Assembly (NCBI GenBank): GCA_965153455.1
Contig: OZ234496.1
Span: forward strand, 4,225,207 to 4,289,206
Source: Sphagnum compactum
Taxonomy: Eukaryota > Bryophyta > Sphagnopsida > Sphagnales
DNA: 64,000 nucleotides
Reading direction: 5' to 3'
Below, one piece after another: positions 44,202 to 55,590 of the stretch. A model generated the notes under the pieces. That model was not told the origin of the DNA and ran no database searches. It saw only the letters and a list, made by a program, of their open reading frames with translations. Within the stretch, counting starts at the first letter, position 1; every line of letters begins with the position of its first letter. The position numbers and the translations under genes are program-made.

Positions 44202-46007
44202 TCATTTTTATTTTGATTTTCTCAGGCGAGTTATTTTATTGAATGTGTGTTAGGACAAATATACACATATGATGAAAGATGGAACCCGGATTAGGGTTGT
44301 CTTATGAGCTTCTTCCATTCACTATTATTTGCATTTGGTACAGAACCAACCAGTGCCTTCCATGTATTGTGTAATTTCATAAATCCTTAATCTGAACACA
44401 GGAATGCTAATAGCAAGATCTTTTGTTGGCAACTCTTATCTTGTTGGAAACATGCCTAAAAAGTCTCTTCAGGTGTTGAAAGCTTTCAGGCACAAGGGTT
44501 TCATTATGATTATTTTGACTTGGCCTCTATTGTCATAACAAGGAGTGTCACACTCAAAAGGCTTTGTCAATATAGAGACAACATCTGTCTGTAAGCAATG
44601 GAGTGATCAAAGTAGGTAATTATTGTCAGGATAATCGAGGGATTCAGCTCTTCAAAGCAGAAGTACATGAAACTGCTGTTAACTTTGATGAGGAACAATT
44701 ATCACCTGAAGCAAGAAACAGGTGACAAACACAGCCCCATAGTGTTAGGAAGGAACCTGCAAACTTGCCTTGTTGCAATTCAACCCACCAAGAACCAAAA
44801 AAAGTTTCTTTCAACAAGGCAACATAATTCCTGGAGTTCCATCTTCCAACCTGAATGCAACAAATCAGCCATTCATTTACTATGAAACCCAATGTTATCT
44901 GAGTTGGTTTATTACAGGTACAAGTCTCCAGCTATATGACCATGAGAATACCATCACAAGCAAGAACTTCCAACCCTGAATAATAACCATCAATTCCCGC
45001 CTCCAGACAAATTCAACTCAATGATATTGTGTGCATGTACATACTGATTCTTGTTATAGTAACATTGCATGTCTAAAATGTTCTGTATACATCTACTTTA
45101 GTGATCCAAATTTGTCTACACACAAGGTACCCTAATTCAAACAGACCTTGTTTGCCTGACATTACACTAGTTGCAGTGTGCATCACGGCATCAAAAGAAA
45201 GCCTACAATACTGAGTAAAACTCTCTACAATTTTCAAATTTGCATTGAAATTTGCAAGGCAGTGGTACCATGTCAAGGTGAACCTTGAGTCAAGCAATGA
45301 CTTAATAACAGTGGGCTCAGATTCAAGCCACAAAAGAAACAGAGCCAGATGTGTCCAGAGTCCTATGCTCAACACTGAGAGATCAAATCCTTTCTTTGTT
45401 ACGATAAATCAAATGCCACTTTGATCCATTGGTTGCAGCCAAGCAGTTGTAACATGTATAATCTACACAATTTTCTCAGTGTTCGGACTTTTTTTAACAG
45501 TACCAAAGACGAGATTTGGTTCTTTGTATAGGGAACAAATTGGAGCCGTTGTAGAGCCTTTGATCTGGAATCGCTTCAGCCCTCAGCAACAGCAAAGTCT
45601 GAAACGTGCTGTCAACCAATAAACAGAACACCAACAATGATGTCTGTGAAGAACCTGAATCTGGGAGTGACTACAATGAATTTCTCAGCGAAGATAGCAT
45701 GACTTATTTATGGTTCACACAAATACACTCGTAGGGATGCACACTAGACACTACAGCTGAAAGAAACAACTCATGAACATGGGAGGATCTTCTCATCACA
45801 CCTATGAACTCCTTTTGTTATTTTCAGCACAGACCTAGGGTTAATGTTTGCGCTGATAAGTTCCATCAGAAAACCACTGCTGTTCAACAACCAATGTACA
45901 TGCACAGCATACAAGTGTCCATGTCTTGTGAAGTGTAAGTGAACTAGATTCTTTCCCTGGAATTCCACCTGCTTTGTCTTTATAGGGAGTCTTTACATTT
46001 CATCATG
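44202..46007. other. Spacer between convergent kinase and SWAP70 genes
   Basis: Moderate GC, no convincing coding exon on either strand. It should contain the 3' UTRs of both flanking genes. Open frames at 44644-44979 and 45073-45375 lack family resemblance. Confidence 0.5.
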
Positions 46008-49000
46008 TCACTGCCCAGGAGGTATTGGCATACCTTCATGTTCCTCCACTTCATGCTCATGATCAATTGTAGCCCAGAGTAGCCTTCCTGCTGCTTGACT
46101 GTTCTCCAACCCACTCCTTGCTGAAGAGTGTGGCATTAGCTCCTTTGTTGAGTTCCCCACCTTCGCCAAATCATCACTTCTGACATCAATTGCTGCAGAG
46201 TCTTGCACAGTTGATGCCAGGTCACTTGATTCTGTAGAACTCTCACATTTGCTCAGGTCTTTGGGTGCTCCAGCAGCAGATTGTAGAGATGATTCCTGTT
46301 TATCACTTGAATCCTCATCCATTGTGCTCGAGTATACTTCAGATGCCTCTTGTGATGTGGTTGCCCCCCTGCCACTTGGATCCTCAGCAATCACTATTTT
46401 GCCGATGTTCTCAACCACCTCATTTATAGCAGGCATCTTCATGTCCATTGGCTGCTGACTGCTTCTGCTTATGTTCATGTCATGAGCAGTGCAGGCCCCC
46501 TCTTCCAGAAACACCACAGCTGTGTCATTTTGGTTCTCAGCACTCACAGTTACATCTCCTTGCTGTTCTTGAGCTTCCACATTTGAAGGGGATGACTTCA
46601 TGTCAATTGAATGCTCAGTCCTTCCACTTGTGTCTATGCCATTGGCTGATTCACATGAAGTTCTTGAAGCCTCTACCTCTGATGTCACTGGAATTTCTTC
46701 AGACATGAAAGCTTCTGACACAGCTGGTGATGATAAATTAACAGCCTGAGTGTAAGCTCCATCTTCTAACAACCCACCTGTACCAACCCCCTCTGCTGCT
46801 ACCAAAGATGATTCTTTTAATGCCAGCAAAGGTGCTTCTCCTGAGCATGTTTTCAAAGATGAATCAGTGATAGGAACTTCTGCAGAAGACCCTGCAGAGG
46901 CTGGTACAACCGAGGCTTCTACAGGTTTTGCTTCAAATTTAGGCATCTCTGCTGGAGGTGCTGCCACAGTTGGCTCTGAAGGGGTTCCCTCATGCAACGA
47001 TGACTGTTCCCTGTTCACACAAAAAACCTCTATCAGCTCCATGGAGCTGCTGCCCTAAAAGAATGGCCAGTCATCTGTGGTAAAGGTGACTCTTTTTCAG
47101 TGAACCAAATTAACTTGACATTGAGCACACCCAAGTTGTGTTGAAAGTTAAAGCAATGGTAAGCCTTCAAGTATTTGGCAATTTGCCAAGAGCAACCACA
47201 ATTTTAGGACAAATGTGGTATCCTGTTTAGTGAATATATACTGCTATTATGAACATGAGACAAGCAACTACAACAATCACATCCATAAGAGCACCAGAAA
47301 CCTGGCAGTTTGGGCTTGTAACTGCTCTCTCAGCTGATTCTCATGGGCTGCCCTCAGCTGTCGGACATATTCATCTGCACGCACAAGAGCAGCTTCCAAG
47401 ATGACACCACGCTCTCGTACCTTCCCAAGCTCCAAGCGCCAATGATGAGCCTCTTTCAGTGCAGCCTCTTTGATTTTCAGTGCAGCAGTAGCTTGTTCAT
47501 CTGCAGCCCTTATCTGCAGAAGCTTGACCCTGCTGTCTTAGCAGGACTACAATTGCAGCAATTGAGGAAAAATGCGGTCTCCTTTGAATGGATGATGTTT
47601 CAATGGGCCAGGGAAGAACTGAAGAAACACACCCTAGGCAGACTGAAGAACCAATAGCCATACCTTTCGAACCACTTTTAGCAGCTCATTGCGAAGATGA
47701 TCTACTTCAGACAAAGCTTCCTTGCGCTGCTTCTCCACTGTATACACACTTGATGCAGCTGACTCTGCAGCTTGAGCAGTCTGAGAAAGCCGCTCTGCCA
47801 GTTCCTTGATAGTGAGATCCCGTGCTTTCAAATCCCTTGAAAGTTGATGAATTTCTTCATCCTTAACCCTCAAAGTTTCCTGCAGTAATCACAAGACCCC
47901 CCCACTAGAGATCATCATGATTGCAGAGAGAAAATCAACAAACAACATTTTAAGTTAACAGATAAACTGTTGTGTGAGCAGTGGACATACCAAAACAAAC
48001 TTGAAAGGCATGACAGCTCACCTCGACAACACTATAAGAATATATGGGCATAATTTGACACTCGGTTTCTTGACCTCTACAAACTGCACCTCATCTGACA
48101 AATTCAAGAGACTTGTTTCACATTATCTCAACTAGCAGCAGATGTAACTTAAATCTATCATCATTGTCAAATCCACTGTGACCATGTACATCAAGGGATA
48201 TAATATATACTGGTTGGATCACCTCAAGATGGACTGCCTTCTACAGGATGTACACACCTTCATAACAGTCACATTGTCCATACCACCATCACCACTGTGG
48301 TGGGAAGCAGTAGCAGCAAGAGTAGGAGTTTTCATCTGGCTCTGCAAGTCTTTGGCAGCTTCCCGGGCAGTGGCATTGGCAGCAGCAACAACAGCTGCCA
48401 CATCTCCAAGTTTGGCATGTCCATGGCCACTGAGCGATTCCACAGCCTCCTTGTGAGCCTTCAACACTAGTGCTGCAGCCCTGCAGCCCTTGCAAGCTCA
48501 TAGCAATCATTTTTACAGAACTCTAAATCCAACCCTAAAATAAATCTGGATGTTTGCAAGTTGAACAAACACATTTCACTTGCACTATCTTGACATTCAC
48601 AGCAAATTACAGCCAATGATCCTGGAGGCACGGTTGCTCACCTCAAGGTTGCTACCCAAGCTCTTGCAGCAACTGGTGTCTCTGCACAGAAGAAAAACTC
48701 CTTCTTCTGCGAGGTACCAATATCTAAAGGAAATTGACTAGATGTAAGTCACTTCTGGACCCAGGTCTGAACATTAGTGTCTAACATGTTGTTACCCCAA
48801 AATTAAGAGCCAAATCCCTGGAAATTCACCTACTCACAAGGATACAGAAACAACAACCATCAAATTTGCTCTCTTTCCTGCACAGGAGCCAAGAAACCCC
48901 AAAACCATCACACTATAACACTGTGAGCACTCATGATTCCAAATCTCCCCATGCATGGCATTCACATGTGAAGATAATGGTCATCAATGCAGAAGAAGTT

Positions 49001-51047
49001 GAGATTCAAAGGTCAAGAGACCTTTGTAAAGATCTAGACCTGGAGAATCCAAGATATCCTAAACCCTTGAAGAATCACCAGAGGTCACACTATGCCTTGC
49101 ACCAGCTTGAAATCAAATGACATTTGAAACTTACACAAATCTACTGCTTTCAGTACTTATGCACATAGTCCAAGTAAAATAGACTATACAAGTTCTCAAT
49201 CATGGCACAGGAAAATAAGGATGAAGGTTAGAACTAAAAAGTACAATTCTGTTGGGCAATGCTTACATGAAATTGAGTGGAGAAACAGTGATGGTACTTT
49301 GAGCATCAAAGGTGATCAACCCCCTGGGTGAGATATCTCCTCTTTCAGACCTGCATGGGGTTGCAGATGAATCAGCCGAAGACAAGAACATGCCCCTCCT
49401 CTAAGAGATTGAAATTCACACATTCTCAGGGACTTCACTTGAAGAGAATCTGGTGTGCCCAGGAAGACCACACATGATGCAAACAAAAGACAAAGTCCAT
49501 AATACAGCAGGAAATGAAAAGCAAAGGCAGATGCACACTTTGATTGGGTGGATTTCATATACCTAATAGAACCCCTGAGTGAAGCATACAAAAATTTGGC
49601 ATTAACATTTCTCACCTATATTCCATCTTGCCAGTTGATGGGTCCAATGTGAACCACCGTCGATTCCATTTACGGAGCTGAGAGGCATCACAACTCTGTG
49701 GGTTAGTACAAAATCACTCTGCAGATGCCAGCTTTGAGGTATATGTTGAGGGCACTTAGCTGTTCCCAAATCTTTCAGTTACAAGAAAAGCATGTGGAAG
49801 TGCTAAGGATCAATTGTTGCATGAAATTATGAACAAAACCTTACAGAAACCACACCAATTTCAAAACTAATAGACAGTTATGCCACTATATCTTGCTTGG
49901 TCACACGTCCACCATTGTGTAATATTGCACATGCACAAGCAGAAAGCTTACTGTTTCCGAGCGCTTCAGGAGATATCCTTCAAGAAGCACATGTCCTGAA
50001 CCCCGATTGAGATGCTGCTTGATTTTCTCAAGGCTGCTCCTGGTTTCTTCATCCCTGGCAGCCTGCACATACAAAACCCTGATCAGGCAAAAAAAATCCC
50101 AGATTATCTGCAGCTCCGCTATAGTCATTATCCAGAGATACACAAAGAAAGGAACAAAAGAAAAGCCCTACATACATAAATCTCCTCAACCTCTAGTTCT
50201 GCATCCCACAATTCTTGGCTTCCAAGCAAAGTACTGAAAATCAAAAGTTAAAGTCAAAACATTTTCATAGTGAATGGATGTTTTTCTTCTCCTGCATCAG
50301 TTGTTAAATTTCTGTACATGTTCTGAAGGTTATCTCCACTCCTTAAAGAGTCTTCTCCATCATCCATCATCGCTTACATGTCCTCTCTTAAACATACCCC
50401 CTCAATTGTAAGTCAGAAAGATCCCTCCCTTGACTTCTTTTTTTTCCAGTGAACCAATAGTGATTGAAATTCTCAAGATGGACCATACATAAACCCAACA
50501 CTAACCAGAACCGTAAAAAATACTAGATCTGTGAGCATATCCATCTCAGAAACATACTCTCTACCTCACCACCGTACAGTGATCAGAATTCAACATAATT
50601 CACAATCTCCACCGTAACCAGAAAACTCAAACGGGCAAAACTTGTCGCCCTGACAACAACGATGAAAGCTTTCTTAACAAAAATGCAACTCAATAGTATG
50701 CCCAATTTGCACACATATCCTGCAGCGATCTCCACAGGAATAAGCTAATTTTGCAGGCACTTAAAAAATAGGAGTCTATTCCCAAGAAAACTACCTCCAC
50801 ATCCCATCTTAACGTAACACAAAAACAAAGATTAAAAAAACAGCCTCCACAAATGCAAGAGTACAAACGAAACACATTCATCCCCGAAATCACGGCATCA
50901 GACTGTTTGTAAACAAGCCAGAACTGTAAAAGATCTGCAGCCGCTGAAGTCCAGAGATTGTTTCATGCCACTAATGCCCAAAGGCCATGGCCTGGTTACA
51001 ACAACAAAAAAAACCAGAAAGAAGAGAGAGAAGAGCACCTGATCCAT
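46008..51047 (-). CDS. SWAP70: SWAP70 homologue: PH domain plus coiled coil, with a long disordered tail
   Basis: Ten exons on the minus strand: 51047-51039, 50062-49952, 49677-49616, 49350-49267, 48877-48846, 48723-48642, 48480-48258, 47879-47664, 47513-47302, 47010-46008; all phases agree, 677 residues. The PH domain spans about residues 28-137: VLLEGYLLKRSET, RKWNRRWFTLDPSTGKMEYR, FDAQSTITVSPLNF, FDGCCFYIGTSQKKEFFFC and AARAWVATL with the conserved Trp at 122. It is followed by VLKAHKEAVESLSG, a helical DEEIHQLSRDLKARDLTIKE coiled coil and ALKEAHHWRLELGKVRERG. This order matches plant SWAP70, reported as a Rac/ROP-linked PH protein in immunity. The final exon encodes a 333-residue Ser/Glu/Ala-rich disordered tail, longer than in the Arabidopsis protein (about 490-500 residues in total, from memory). 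The start codon lies in a 9-nt coding exon (Met-Asp-Gln), which is short but in phase. Confidence 0.9.
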
Positions 51048-51344
51048 GGTGACAGTGGGAGCATAGGAAGCTTGGATCTAGCGAGTCTCCTGCTGCTGCT
51101 GCTACTACTCCACTTCGTATTCCTCGTCCTTCTCCTACTCCTCTGGTCGTTCTCAACGCCTGATTCTTCCAAGCTCCAAACCCTAATCCCCACAGCTATG
51201 CGGAAGCTCGGAGCACTGTTTCTACCCTGTTTCTTCCGATTCTTCAAACCCTAATTTTCCGGGACCACTTTTTCATCCATTTCACTCAACTCTCATCCAA
51301 TCCACCCTTCTTCCCATGTAGGCTGTTCCTTATCATGTGGTAAC
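51048..51344 (-). promoter_or_regulatory. Upstream region / 5' leader of the SWAP70 homologue
   Basis: Balanced base composition with a (CTG)n(CTA)n run (about 51091-51107) and pyrimidine-rich DNA to about 51260. No TATA box was fixed. The dispersed repeat begins just beyond. Confidence 0.45.
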
Positions 51345-51354
51345 CTCATGTGGC

Positions 51355-51737
51355 CACAGTGAACCAGCAAACCACAAAGCGCACTATGAAGGATGGATGG
51401 TAAGTAGCCAGGAAACAGTTTTCTGTTGGGTTTCAGTTCCCTAGCTAACCATGGTGGTTAGCTCAGTGCTTTTTTTACTAACCTACTTACTAACAACCCA
51501 CAAGTAGGTTGTTAGTAGGTAGATAGTAAAAAAACAGCCCTTACTTATCTATAAACCATCTACTTACCTAGTAGTTACCTACCTATTTTCCTACCTACCT
51601 ACCTATATATGAGACCTATTTCCTACAGAATTGGTTACCAAGGTGAAACCAAATATTAACTCCGTTGAGGGTTCATCCACAACTGATAATAAGGGGCATC
51701 CACTGGATGGTGAGTTGGTGGGTGTTGGTTCACTGTG
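51355..51737. mobile_element. 383-bp dispersed element with 12-bp terminal inverted repeats (copy 2 of the 24232 repeat)
   Basis: cacagtgaacca at 51355-51366 is exactly mirrored by tggttcactgtg at 51726-51737. The body matches 24232-24648 along its length (see that entry). It contains ccta/ctac-rich stretches and the inner inverted pair aaccaaatatt..ggttacc. No obvious target duplication. Probably a non-autonomous DNA transposon family. Confidence 0.75.
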
Positions 51738-52328
51738 ACTGCCTCTTGCTAGTGTGGCTGCCTCTTGCTAGTTACTTAGTCCAAAGGATGGGAAGGCAAG
51801 TGGGTAGTGAACCCCACAATTTCCATTTGTTTTCAAATGGATGAAGTTTTGTATCTTTGTAGAAGAGTCCATATGTACTAGTGTGAACCCGGTGCATAAT
51901 GCACTCGTCGAGCTCCCCCCAACCCGGTCCTTCCCATTGCCCACTCCGGTTTTTTACCCCGTTGACCCCCCCCTCGTCCTTCGCATTTTCCAACCCGTTG
52001 ATCCCCCCCCCCCCTTCCCATGTTATATATAATTAACTTCCCGCCCCCGTGCTGGTCGCCCCTGCCCGTGCTGGCCCCCCCCCCCCCCCCCGGGTTACCA
52101 AGCCCCGTCACCCGCTGCTTCACCGACCTCTCCCTCCCCCACCCCCCAAAACCTCCGTCACAGACAGACTTACTGAATTAATATATATTAGTGGATGCCT
52201 GTGGCCGAAGGCCACTGTGAAGTCCCCCGTGATGTGACCTCGGAGATTCTTGAGAGGGCAGGGTTTCAAGCAGAGTGGCAGGTGGAGGCGCAGCGAGTGC
52301 TTTTTGTCTTGCCCGACGCTTGAGCGAG

Positions 52329-52514
52329 GCGTGTTACACAAAGTGATCGGCTGTGTGTAACAAAGAGGGAACGCAGTGAGAGTGTGGCTGAGAGGAACGA
52401 AAGAGAGAAAGGGAGGGTAATTGAACGAATGGGGAAAGAGAGAGGGAGCCAAAACCAAAGTAGGTAGGTTTTTGGGCGTGTTACACAAAGTGATCGACTC
52501 TGTGTAACAAAGTG
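52329..52514. repeat. Pair of direct repeats, each containing a hairpin
   Basis: gcgtgttacacaaagtgatc occurs at 52329 and 52477, each followed by a short spacer and tgtgtaacaaag. Within each, ttacaca and tgtgtaa pair (52334-52360 and 52481-52507). The 148-bp spacing and near identity point to a duplicated or LTR-like boundary inside the Helitron-like region. Confidence 0.8.
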
Positions 52515-52988
52515 CCATTCAAAAGTACCATTTTGGAGGACCATGAGCGGAATTAATATATTAAAAAAAAAATTTGGTACTCCCAGGCCCCAGCCACTCC
52601 CACTCTCCCAGGCCCCTGTCCACAAAGTTACTGAGTGGAGGACCATTCAAAAGTACCATAATAAGGACTAAGCGAAATTATAATATAGATGACTAATGTG
52701 AACCCGGTGCATAATGCACCCGTCGAGCTCCCCCCCGCCCGGTCCTTCCCATTGCCCACTCCGGTTCTTTACCCCGTTGACCCCCCCCCCCCCCCGTTCC
52801 CCTGTTATATATAATTAACTTCCCGCCCGGTGCTAGCCCCCCTCGCCTCGTCACCTGTCACTCGCTGCTTCACCGGCCTCTCCCTCCCCCACCCCCCAAA
52901 ACCCCCGTCACAGACAGACGGACTTTTTGAATTCTTTTGTCTTTTCTGTGTGAATGTCTTTGTCCTTAGAGTGTTTCTTCAGGCCTAG

Positions 52989-53130
52989 CTAGCCTACATC
53001 GAGGGGAATCATAGTAGCTGTGCCGGTAAGAGCAGTGAAAATGTAAATAGCAGCAGTGTAGGCGCTCAGGAAGAAAAGAAAGACAGGGTGTGGTTGCTCT
53101 TCTTCTTCTTCTTCTACATTAACACTCAAG
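52989..53130 (-). pseudogene. Possible captured gene fragment inside the Helitron-like element
   Basis: On the minus strand an open stretch reads Glu-rich then a hydrophobic helix (VFLFFLSAYTAAIYIFTALT) and stops after PLDVG. Its composition differs from the flanking C-rich terminal repeats. I cannot name the source gene, and it may be chance. Confidence 0.3.
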
Positions 53131-53237
53131 GGGGGGGGGGGTGACCAAGCCTTGTCACCCGTTGCTTCACCGGCCTCTCCCTCCCCCACCCCCCAAAACC
53201 TCCGTCACAGACAGACTTAGTGAATTTATATATAAGA

Positions 53238-54734
53238 TTCATGAAGAAAACTGATGATGATTGAAATGAAAAGGAACCTTACTTCTTACATGCCCACAAT
53301 GCTTTAAAAAAAATTCATGCTTAAAATCCCACCAAAAAATAGACATTTGTCACCATTGTGTGGCCTTTTTTGTGACTTGTATGTGTTAGAATATTCTTAA
53401 TGTAAAATTAGGGTTTGCAAATTTCAACCTTCCTCGTGGTGATCTTTTTTTCATCCCCATCATTGATTTCATTGGCTCATTGATTTCATCTCTAGCTTTG
53501 ATTCATTGGCTTTCTTTACTAATTTTAACATGCCATTGTTAGAGTATCTTTAGCTTTGATTCATTCACTCTCTTTAGTAATTCCGACGTGCCATTGTTAG
53601 AACAATAAAAAAAATTGAAGCTTCAATATTCGCTTCATGATTTGTGTGCACAACGCAAAGAAGTTGAAAATTTTCCTTTTCTCCTTTGGTTTTAGCCATA
53701 AGACTTGTCATTCAAAATTCAAAAATATGAACATTAGAACATCTAGTTTATTAATTAGGGTTTAATGATCAAGATTCAATCGTTTTAAAGATGAAGTTTT
53801 ATAGTTTGCAATCTATGCATTTACCATTATGGTTCTTGCTTTGAAAAACTTTATAATTGGTTTTTTGAATGTCCAACATTCATTGTTGTACAATATGATT
53901 ATTAACAATTAAGGACCAAAAGAATTGATTATCGAACAATCATATTATCACAATCAACTTAAATTCTCAAATTGATCTTGATTTTTGGGGCTTGATGTTC
54001 ATTATATGATTTTACAACATTTCGAATCCAAATTCATGTCTTGACTTTGTATCTATTTGAATTTTAATCAAGTTTGAACGACAAGCTTCAATCCATCATA
54101 TAATTTTCAATTTCATTCAACCATCGGCATTGTTGGAGCACCAAGTTTTCTGTTGTTTATTTTAAACCAATAACACCTTAATGCTCACACTTGCATTTTT
54201 TCAACTAGGTTGATTTTTGAAATCTTATTTTTCATGATGAGCTCTAAGCAGTTGGCACTTAGGGTTGCCTCAAACTTTTTTGTGTTCAAGTTGTTTGGTT
54301 AATTGCTTGAGGTTTTGCTTTTGATGTTCAGTTTAATTAAAGTTGTTTCAAATTGTTTTGTTATTTCACTGATGTTACATTTGTTGCCATGGCACCTCTA
54401 TTAGTTGTCCCCAAAATTTCACACAATATTTTTTCTAACCATGTCCATATTGACCAAGTCTTACATTGAAAATATTAACCAAACATTAGGCCATGCTTCC
54501 TCATTTGAAAGCGTGTATTAGTACTCAAATGATCATGTTGTAAAAAAACCTTGCAAATTAAGGGGAGGTCACAAATTTAAAAATGACTTGGATATATATT
54601 TTCATTTGTTCTACATAAGTTTTTGTAATGTTGTGCAGGCCCCCAAGGAATATGGATCAGAATGGAAACAAAAATAGATGCATGGTGATGATAGTAGAAC
54701 ATATTGATCAATGAATGTTGTTTTCATGTTTGGG
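53238..54734. other. AT-rich intergenic DNA
   Basis: No gene or complete element recognised. Part may be upstream sequence of the dynamin-gene fragment that follows. Confidence 0.4.
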
Positions 54735-55590
54735 GCTGCAATCAGGTCAAGGGGCATTGTTGCTCAACATCAACACCTAATAATTTTATGGTAAAACATG
54801 TATTTCCATGTCCAAGTTAATTTTAACTTATATGGTTAACTTTATAATAACATTATGACATTTTTTCCCTTTCTTACGTTGCTAGAGTACCATATCTACC
54901 CTGGTGCAAAACAAGTTCTCCTTTGATGAAGCTTGCTTCTTTAGGCCCAAGGGTGTGTCTTGGAATTAAAAGCCACCAAAAAAAAAAAACATTCATGAAT
55001 AATTGATTTCTCTTTCCCAACATTGAAGTGTGAAAATGATGTTGTTTTGTTGATTATTCTCAAGTTGCAAGTTTTGACATGTCATATGAAGAGGTCATGA
55101 TGAGAGAAGTCACCTTTGAGATTTTGGTTAAGGTTAGGAGATTTTACCTTGGCATTATTTTACCTTGATTCAAGTTTTCAATCAATTGTTCATGGCAAAT
55201 ATGAAAAATGGTCAATAGCGGAGTTTTCAAGAGGAGCACACATTCATTACATCTTTCACGCTATATTTGTTAGGAGTTTGGAGGTATGTTCTCTACCTTG
55301 ATAGAAATTGTCATGCAAGAGATACCATGAACTGAATGTGGTTGTGATTTTAAGTTTCTCAATATCCAAACTTTCATTGGCTTAGTTGAATAATATGTTT
55401 GCATTCTAGTTTTATTTATAATACATGAGGGAAGATAATTGTTGATAAGGTCTAATCACTGTTTTTTCATAACACAGGAGGTTGATCTATGCGAAGTATT
55501 GAAAGATAAAGACATTTCAATAACCATTCATAATTCAATTAGGCCAATTTATTTTGCACCTTGGGCATGGTTCCTTCATAGTTTTTATTG
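54735..55590 (+). pseudogene. Fragment of a dynamin-related (DRP3-like) GTPase gene
   Basis: Three plus-strand pieces match consecutive parts of the dynamin middle domain. SGQGALLLNINT is at 54742-54777, followed at once by stops. FQSIVHGKYEKWSIAEFSRG then AHIHYIFHAIFVRSLE lies at about 55170-55283, ending at a GTATGT donor. EVDLCEVLKDKDISITIHNS starts at 55478 right after a CAG acceptor, and similarity fades beyond about 55550. Family members have GGARIHYIF and EVDPCEDLTDEDIRTAI at these places. The retained intron means it derives from genomic DNA, not a processed copy. No GTPase or GED region was found nearby. It is an isolated, non-functional fragment. Confidence 0.7.

Larger units (their letters stand above)
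51878..53237 (-). mobile_element. Probable non-autonomous Helitron (minus orientation) with internal rearrangement
   Basis: Read on the minus strand, the element starts TCTTATATATAAATTCAC after a host A (53237) and ends ..gggttcacaCTAG followed by host T (51878). A palindrome (ggtgcataatgcac, 51891-51904) sits just inside that end. This is the Helitron pattern: 5' TC, 3' hairpin plus CTRR, insertion between A and T, no TIR and no target duplication. The hairpin end is repeated at 52691-52720 and the other terminus (cagacagactta, ccctcccccacccccc) three times, near 52120-52175, 52880-52920 and 53175-53237. This suggests nested or tandem insertions. The DNA between, 52190-52690 and 52930-53125, is GC-richer and unlike the termini, so it is probably captured sequence. 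No Rep/helicase is encoded. Confidence 0.68.

Noticed and set aside
44644-45375. Candidate exons between the kinase and SWAP70 genes
   Set aside because: Short frames on both strands without splice-compatible partners or resemblance to known proteins; probably 3' UTR sequence.
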